From positions 1 through 34,291 of the forward strand of contig CAMCYE010000026.1 of NCBI GenBank assembly GCA_945883805.1: DNA of 34,291 nt, in the 5' to 3' direction. The notes beneath the pieces are model-generated. The model had not been told where the DNA came from and ran no database searches. It worked only from the letters and a program-made list of their open reading frames with translations. The position numbers and the translations under genes were made by a program. Numbering within the stretch: position 1 is the stretch's first letter; every line of letters begins with the position of its first letter. Shown piece by piece: positions 30,517 to 34,291 of this stretch. Source of the stretch: Victivallis vadensis (GTDB lineage: Bacteria > Verrucomicrobiota > Lentisphaeria > Victivallales > GWF2-50-93).

Positions 30517-33003
30517 TCATATAAACAATGTTGCACTGGAGGCATCGGCTTCCTGCAGGAAAGTTGCGACTCCTCCGATTTCGAGACCGTCAATCAGCTC
30601 TTCTTCCTTTATACCCATTATGTCCATTGACATTGAACACACCACCAGCCTTACTCCGGCTTTTTTTGCGGATTCGATAAGCGAGGGTAAACTATCGACC
30701 CTTTTGTTTTTCATGACCATTTTCATCATTTCCGTGCCGATTCCAAGCATGTTCATCTTTGAAAGCTTCAGCTTCCTTGCCCCGTTTGGCATCATCATTC
30801 CGAACATTTTATCCATGAATCCTTTTCCAGATGCCTGCGCCCCACCTTTTCGAAGGGCGTTAATCCCCCAGAATGTAAAGAACATCGTCACCTTGCTACC
30901 CATGGCAAGTGCTCCGTTCGCAATCACGAAAGAGGCTAAAACCTTGTCCAAATCCCCTGAAAAGACAACTATTGTCTTATTGGTATCCCTTGGAGTTGAC
31001 ATTTGCGAATTTTGCAGTTCCAGCGGATTACCCTTTTTTATTCTAGCTTCAATTTTTGGGATTTTCCCTGAAATGCCGAGTAACTGATGACCGTTTTGAG
31101 CGCACCAGGATTTGATGTCGTTTACAAATCCGGGGTCACTGGCATAAACAATCAAGCCATCTCCGGTTGAAAGGTTATCCATTGCAGTTTTTATCTTCAT
31201 TATGGGGCCGGGACATTGCAGACCGCATGCATCAAGGACAAGTTCCCGTTTTGAAGCTTTTTCCGCAACAACAGGTGTAAACCTTTCAGATTTCACAGGT
31301 TCGGATGAATATGGAACAAAAGGAACCCCCCTTTCAGCTGGACAAACCCCCGAATCATGGTAACAGCAGAAAGTCATAATTCCGCCGGACAGGGTTTTTA
31401 GTATATTATTTGTTCCAAAACCTTTCTGTTTCAAAAGACGATACGAAAGATAACTGGTAAATCCAACTTTGCAGTAAAGATAAATGTCCTTGTCTTTCGG
31501 AAGCTTATCCAGTTCCTTGCGAAGCTTAATGTGTGGGATGTTTATGGCGCCCGGAATATGCCAGAGATTGAACATGTCTTCAGGCCTTACATCAATAATC
31601 AGCCCATTGTTTGTTTTGGAGGGAAAATCTTCAGGATACCAGCAATCGGCATCTCCCCTCAGAAGATTGGATGCGACAAATCCCGCCATATTTACAGCGT
31701 CTTTTGCCGATCCATAAGGAGGGGCGTAAGAAAGCTCAAGTTCCTCGAGATCGTAAACCGTCATTCCGGCTTTTATGGCCGTCGCAAGCACGTCAATGCG
31801 CTTGTCAACCCCATCAAAGCCGACCGCCTGGGCACCCAGAATCTTTCCGTCAGAAGGGGCGAATATGAGTTTGAAATGGATCGGAGTTGAGCCCGGATAA
31901 TAACCGGCATGATTTGACGGATGCAGATAGACCTTCAAATAAGGGATATTGTTCTTTTTAAGGGTCCTCTCAGAAGCTCCAGTGCAGGCTCCGACCATTT
32001 GGAATACCTTAAGGATGGCAGTTCCCAGGGTTGATTTATATGAAGATTTCTTCCCGAAAATATTGTCGGCAACAATCCTTCCCTGTCTGTTTGCCGGACC
32101 GGCCAGCGGGATCTGCGAGGGCTGTCCGGTTACGGTATCGACAACCTCCACGGCATCTCCGGCGGCATATACATCGGGATTGGATGTCTGCATGAATTCA
32201 TTAACTATTATCCCCCCTCTTTCATTGAGTTTCAGTCCTGAGCTTTTCGCAAGTTCGGTATCTGGGCGGACACCAACCGAGAGAATTACCAGGTCAGCCT
32301 CCAACACCTCGGAATTCTGAAGTTCGACAGAAATTCTGCCGGAAATGTCCCTGAATGCGGCAGCGGCAGTTCCGAGATGCAGGTTTATCCCGTTTGCGGT
32401 GAGATGATTCTGAAGGTCTTTTGCCATTTCAAAATCAAACGGCGGAAGTATTTGATCGAGCATTTCGACGACATGAACTTTCAAACCCCTCAAAACTAGG
32501 TTCTCAGCCATTTCGATCCCTATGTATCCGCCACCTATGACAACTGCGCTTTTCGCAGTGCCGGCATCAATTACAGTCTTGATCTTATCCATGTCTTCAA
32601 TATTTCTCAGCAGGAAAAGCTTCTCATGTTCAATTCCGGAAAGTCTGGGTTTTATCGGAATGGCGCCCGGACAGAGGACAAGCCTGTCGTAATTTTCATC
32701 ATATTGACGGCTGCCCTTCAAGTCTTTTATAGTGACTTTTTTAGAGATGAGGTCAATTTTAATTACTTCCTGGTTTGTCCGGACATCTAGGTTAAGGATT
32801 TTCTGCAGGGATTCAGGTGTCTGAAGCAGGAGGGCTTGGCGGTTCTTGATCTCTCCTCCTATGTGATATGGAAGTCCGCAGTTTGCAAAGGAAACATGAT
32901 TCCCCTTCTCGAATACAATGATTTCAGAATCCTCTCCGAGACGTCTAGCCCTTGCCGCAGCCGACATTCCCCCGGCAACTCCTCCGATTACAAGTATTCT
33001 CAT
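30517..33003 (-). CDS. Four-domain sulfur-transfer flavoprotein: CoA-disulfide/persulfide reductase, rhodanese, TusA, DsrE
   Basis: One 828-aa chain joins four sulfur-handling modules. Residues 1-445: FAD/NAD(P)H oxidoreductase of the CoA-disulfide reductase class, with FAD motif GGVAGGMSAA, redox cysteine C42 (SFANCGLPYHIGG), NAD motif GGGYIGIEMAE and AAGDAVE. Residues 460-545: rhodanese with active cysteine C511 (YLYCKVGFTS). Residues 587-660: TusA/SirA-like with C597 (CGLQCPGPIM). Residues 675-828: DsrE-type domain with C789 (VVCSMSMDIMG). A further cysteine cluster (TFCCYHDSGVCP, 544-555) lies in the linker. The family is thought to reduce persulfides or polysulfides and relay sulfane sulfur between domains; the physiological substrate here is inferred only. 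AGGAG 8 nt ahead of ATG 33003 sets the start. It converges with bamA and is divergent from the AraC gene. Confidence 0.92.
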   Translation of the reverse strand: MRILVIGGVAGGMSAAARARRLGEDSEIIVFEKGNHVSFANCGLPYHIGGEIKNRQALLLQTPESLQKILNLDVRTNQEVIKIDLISKKVTIKDLKGSRQYDENYDRLVLCPGAIPIKPRLSGIEHEKLFLLRNIEDMDKIKTVIDAGTAKSAVVIGGGYIGIEMAENLVLRGLKVHVVEMLDQILPPFDFEMAKDLQNHLTANGINLHLGTAAAAFRDISGRISVELQNSEVLEADLVILSVGVRPDTELAKSSGLKLNERGGIIVNEFMQTSNPDVYAAGDAVEVVDTVTGQPSQIPLAGPANRQGRIVADNIFGKKSSYKSTLGTAILKVFQMVGACTGASERTLKKNNIPYLKVYLHPSNHAGYYPGSTPIHFKLIFAPSDGKILGAQAVGFDGVDKRIDVLATAIKAGMTVYDLEELELSYAPPYGSAKDAVNMAGFVASNLLRGDADCWYPEDFPSKTNNGLIIDVRPEDMFNLWHIPGAINIPHIKLRKELDKLPKDKDIYLYCKVGFTSYLSYRLLKQKGFGTNNILKTLSGGIMTFCCYHDSGVCPAERGVPFVPYSSEPVKSERFTPVVAEKASKRELVLDACGLQCPGPIMKIKTAMDNLSTGDGLIVYASDPGFVNDIKSWCAQNGHQLLGISGKIPKIEARIKKGNPLELQNSQMSTPRDTNKTIVVFSGDLDKVLASFVIANGALAMGSKVTMFFTFWGINALRKGGAQASGKGFMDKMFGMMMPNGARKLKLSKMNMLGIGTEMMKMVMKNKRVDSLPSLIESAKKAGVRLVVCSMSMDIMGIKEEELIDGLEIGGVATFLQEADASSATLFI

Positions 33004-33116
33004 GGTGGATTCTCCTGGATTTAAACTTTGGTAAAATAAAAGCTAATATCCTCTTTCAAAGCATTACAGTCAAGACGCCAGAACTTCCGGACAATATTTT
33101 TCTTTTCCTGATTTAT

Positions 33117-33176
33117 TTGATTTATGCCTAATCTCTGATTATCTTTCCCCGGTGTAAAAATCAAAATCTCCATCAG
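33117..33176. repeat. 60-bp dispersed repeat upstream of the AraC gene
   Basis: Matches 15155-15214: TTGATTTATGC, then CTCTGATTATCTTTCC, then a diverged AAAATCA segment. Copy ends about 30 nt before ATG 33208. Confidence 0.7.
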
Positions 33177-33207
33177 TTATGGCAAGTAACATTCCGGATT
33201 TATTCAA

Positions 33208-34068
33208 ATGGATAATTCAGTCGTGAAAAATGCCGTTATCAAGCATGGCGACTGCAGTGTGCACAAGATACCGGAAGGGCGCCAGGAAGTCCATGAGAAA
33301 TACGGGCTCTGGATATGCAGATACGGCAGAGACGGATCCTCCCTCCCGCAGAAACCTCCGAGTGAACCCAGATACTTTGAATTCTACTGCATATCCCATC
33401 TCATAAATGGCCGTGGATGGTATTGGGTTCCAGGAAAACCGCTCGAAGTTTTCGAAGAGGGCAAGGCCGTGATGGTGACACCGCGCTTCATCCACTGTTA
33501 CAGCGGACACAACAGCAATTATGTTGAAGACACCATATGTTTCACGGGCATCATCGCCGACTGCCTTTTCAAAACCGGAATCCTGAAAAACGGAATAATG
33601 GAAATGGGAAAGGCGAGACGGCTTCTCCCCATAATTGAAACCGTGTCCGATCCCTCGCGAAATTCGCAGATACAGGGGAACATTGAACTCCAGAATCTTC
33701 TTGTTGCGCTTTATTTCGAAAACAAAAAGGGGAAGGGAAAGGGGAAATATCCTTACCTCGACAATCTTCTTGAAAAAATAAAAAAATCACGGGATAAATG
33801 GTGGACAGTATCTGAAATGGCAGAATTCTGCAATCTGAGCGAAGCCCAGTTCAGACGGGTTTTCTACGCAAGCACGGGCAACTCCCCGAAAGACTATATT
33901 GACAGGCTCAAGATAATGCAGGCGGCGGAAACCCTCTCCAACTCCGACGGCAGCGTTGCGAACATCGCAAACAATTTCGGTTACTCCGATCCTTTCCATT
34001 TCAGCCGCAGGTTCAAACAGATCACTGGACTGTCCCCGGAAAGGTACAGACAGGAAATGATGCGGTAA
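33208..34068 (+). CDS. AraC-family transcriptional regulator
   Basis: A 286-aa protein with an N-terminal cupin-like sensing region (residues 15-150, including HLINGRGWYWVPGK and VMVTPRFIHCYSGH) and a C-terminal pair of helix-turn-helix motifs: WTVSEMAEFCNLSEAQFRRVF and VANIANNFGYSDPFHFSRRFKQITGLSPERYR, the latter matching the AraC signature closely. The sensing region of this type often binds a sugar or similar ligand; the ligand and target genes are unknown. It is divergent from the sulfur flavoprotein gene, which could be a target, though nothing in the sequence shows it. Confidence 0.92.
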   Translation: MDNSVVKNAVIKHGDCSVHKIPEGRQEVHEKYGLWICRYGRDGSSLPQKPPSEPRYFEFYCISHLINGRGWYWVPGKPLEVFEEGKAVMVTPRFIHCYSGHNSNYVEDTICFTGIIADCLFKTGILKNGIMEMGKARRLLPIIETVSDPSRNSQIQGNIELQNLLVALYFENKKGKGKGKYPYLDNLLEKIKKSRDKWWTVSEMAEFCNLSEAQFRRVFYASTGNSPKDYIDRLKIMQAAETLSNSDGSVANIANNFGYSDPFHFSRRFKQITGLSPERYRQEMMR

Positions 34069-34130
34069 CGCTGCCTCCTACAGTCAGGTTCGTTTTCATT
34101 TTGAGTGGATAAACACACAAATATGAAAAT

Positions 34131-34171
34131 AATTGAATATCCAATATCCAACACGGAATGTCCAATATCCA
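34131..34171. repeat. Third copy of the CCAATATCCAACACGGAATG repeat
   Basis: Same unit and orientation as 5075-5112, with fewer differences between its internal TCCAATATCC halves. It lies 63 nt after the AraC stop codon. Confidence 0.85.
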
Positions 34172-34190
34172 TTTTCTGGAATTCAATTAC

Positions 34191-34280
34191 GACGGCGAAA
34201 GCCGTCCAGGGAGTGCGCAGACGAAGTCTGCGCTCTAGCGGTGACTCTGTCACCGCACTCCGGGGAATGCTTCCGCATTC
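34191..34280. repeat. Array of four perfect hairpins
   Basis: Four stems in 90 bp: GACGGC-GAAA-GCCGTC (34191-34206), GCGCAGAC-GAA-GTCTGCGC (34215-34233), GCGGTGAC-TCT-GTCACCGC (34238-34256) and GAATGC-TTCC-GCATTC (34265-34280). In addition GGAGTGCG (34210-34217) can pair with CGCACTCC (34254-34261), enclosing the second and third. The array reaches the end of the window and may continue. Confidence 0.85.
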
Positions 34281-34291
34281 GTAACAAGCCT

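Noticed and set aside
34191..34280. CRISPR array
   Set aside because: The hairpins do not share sequence and there are no equal-length spacers. No cas gene is in the window.

Overview
This window looks like a chromosomal segment of a Gram-negative (diderm) bacterium. It carries BamA, a nucleotide-sugar dehydrogenase/epimerase pair and a carboxynorspermidine route to polyamines. Gene content, a secreted TIM-barrel protein with a C-x-C-x2-C motif, an AraC regulator and heavy loads of small palindromic intergenic repeats would fit a PVC-type lineage such as Lentisphaerota. That placement is inference; no marker here proves it. No phage, transposase, CRISPR array, rRNA or tRNA gene was recognised.

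Layout. 1-5.7 kb: aroA (-), a PTS EIIA-type protein (+), the overlapping metX-metW pair (-), a zinc-ribbon/DUF805 membrane protein (+) and a GNAT acetyltransferase (-). 5.8-11.7 kb: a secreted glycosidase-like protein, trpS followed after 1 nt by a Methyltransf_32-type methyltransferase (+), then a Fic protein and carA (-). 12-15 kb: a short alaS lacking the C-terminal domain, a STAS protein and a NifU-like Fe-S protein. 15.2-19.2 kb: nucleotide-sugar dehydrogenase, epimerase and AEC permease as one run, then a MarC-family protein. 19.5-22.1 kb: nspC and carboxynorspermidine dehydrogenase. 22.2-28 kb: the classic housekeeping run prs-rplY-pth-rpsF-ssb-rpsR-rplI-dnaB. 28.1-34 kb: bamA, a four-domain sulfur-transfer flavoprotein (CoA-disulfide-reductase-like, rhodanese, TusA, DsrE) and an AraC regulator.

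How the genes relate. Most are housekeeping: amino acid, pyrimidine and polyamine synthesis, translation, replication and outer-membrane assembly. metX-metW act in methionine synthesis. The dehydrogenase and epimerase probably make an acidic sugar nucleotide for surface polysaccharide. The prs-to-dnaB run couples PRPP supply, translation and the replicative helicase.

The least ordinary part is between the genes. Nearly every longer gap holds inverted repeats, and several recur at distant sites in the window: 1541-1595 with 30463-30514; 5075-5215 with 34131-34171; 5266-5287 with 20705-20726; 19398-19425 with 27980-28007; 15155-15214 with 33117-33176. Others are compact nested palindromes (11830-11943, 14622-14684, 18501-18620, 34191-34280). 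Some sit where a terminator is expected and one has created a false N-terminal extension on aroA. Several start codons were moved on the basis of ribosome-binding sites: aroA to TTG 1478, and the NifU-like gene, rplI, nspC and dnaB to internal ATGs.
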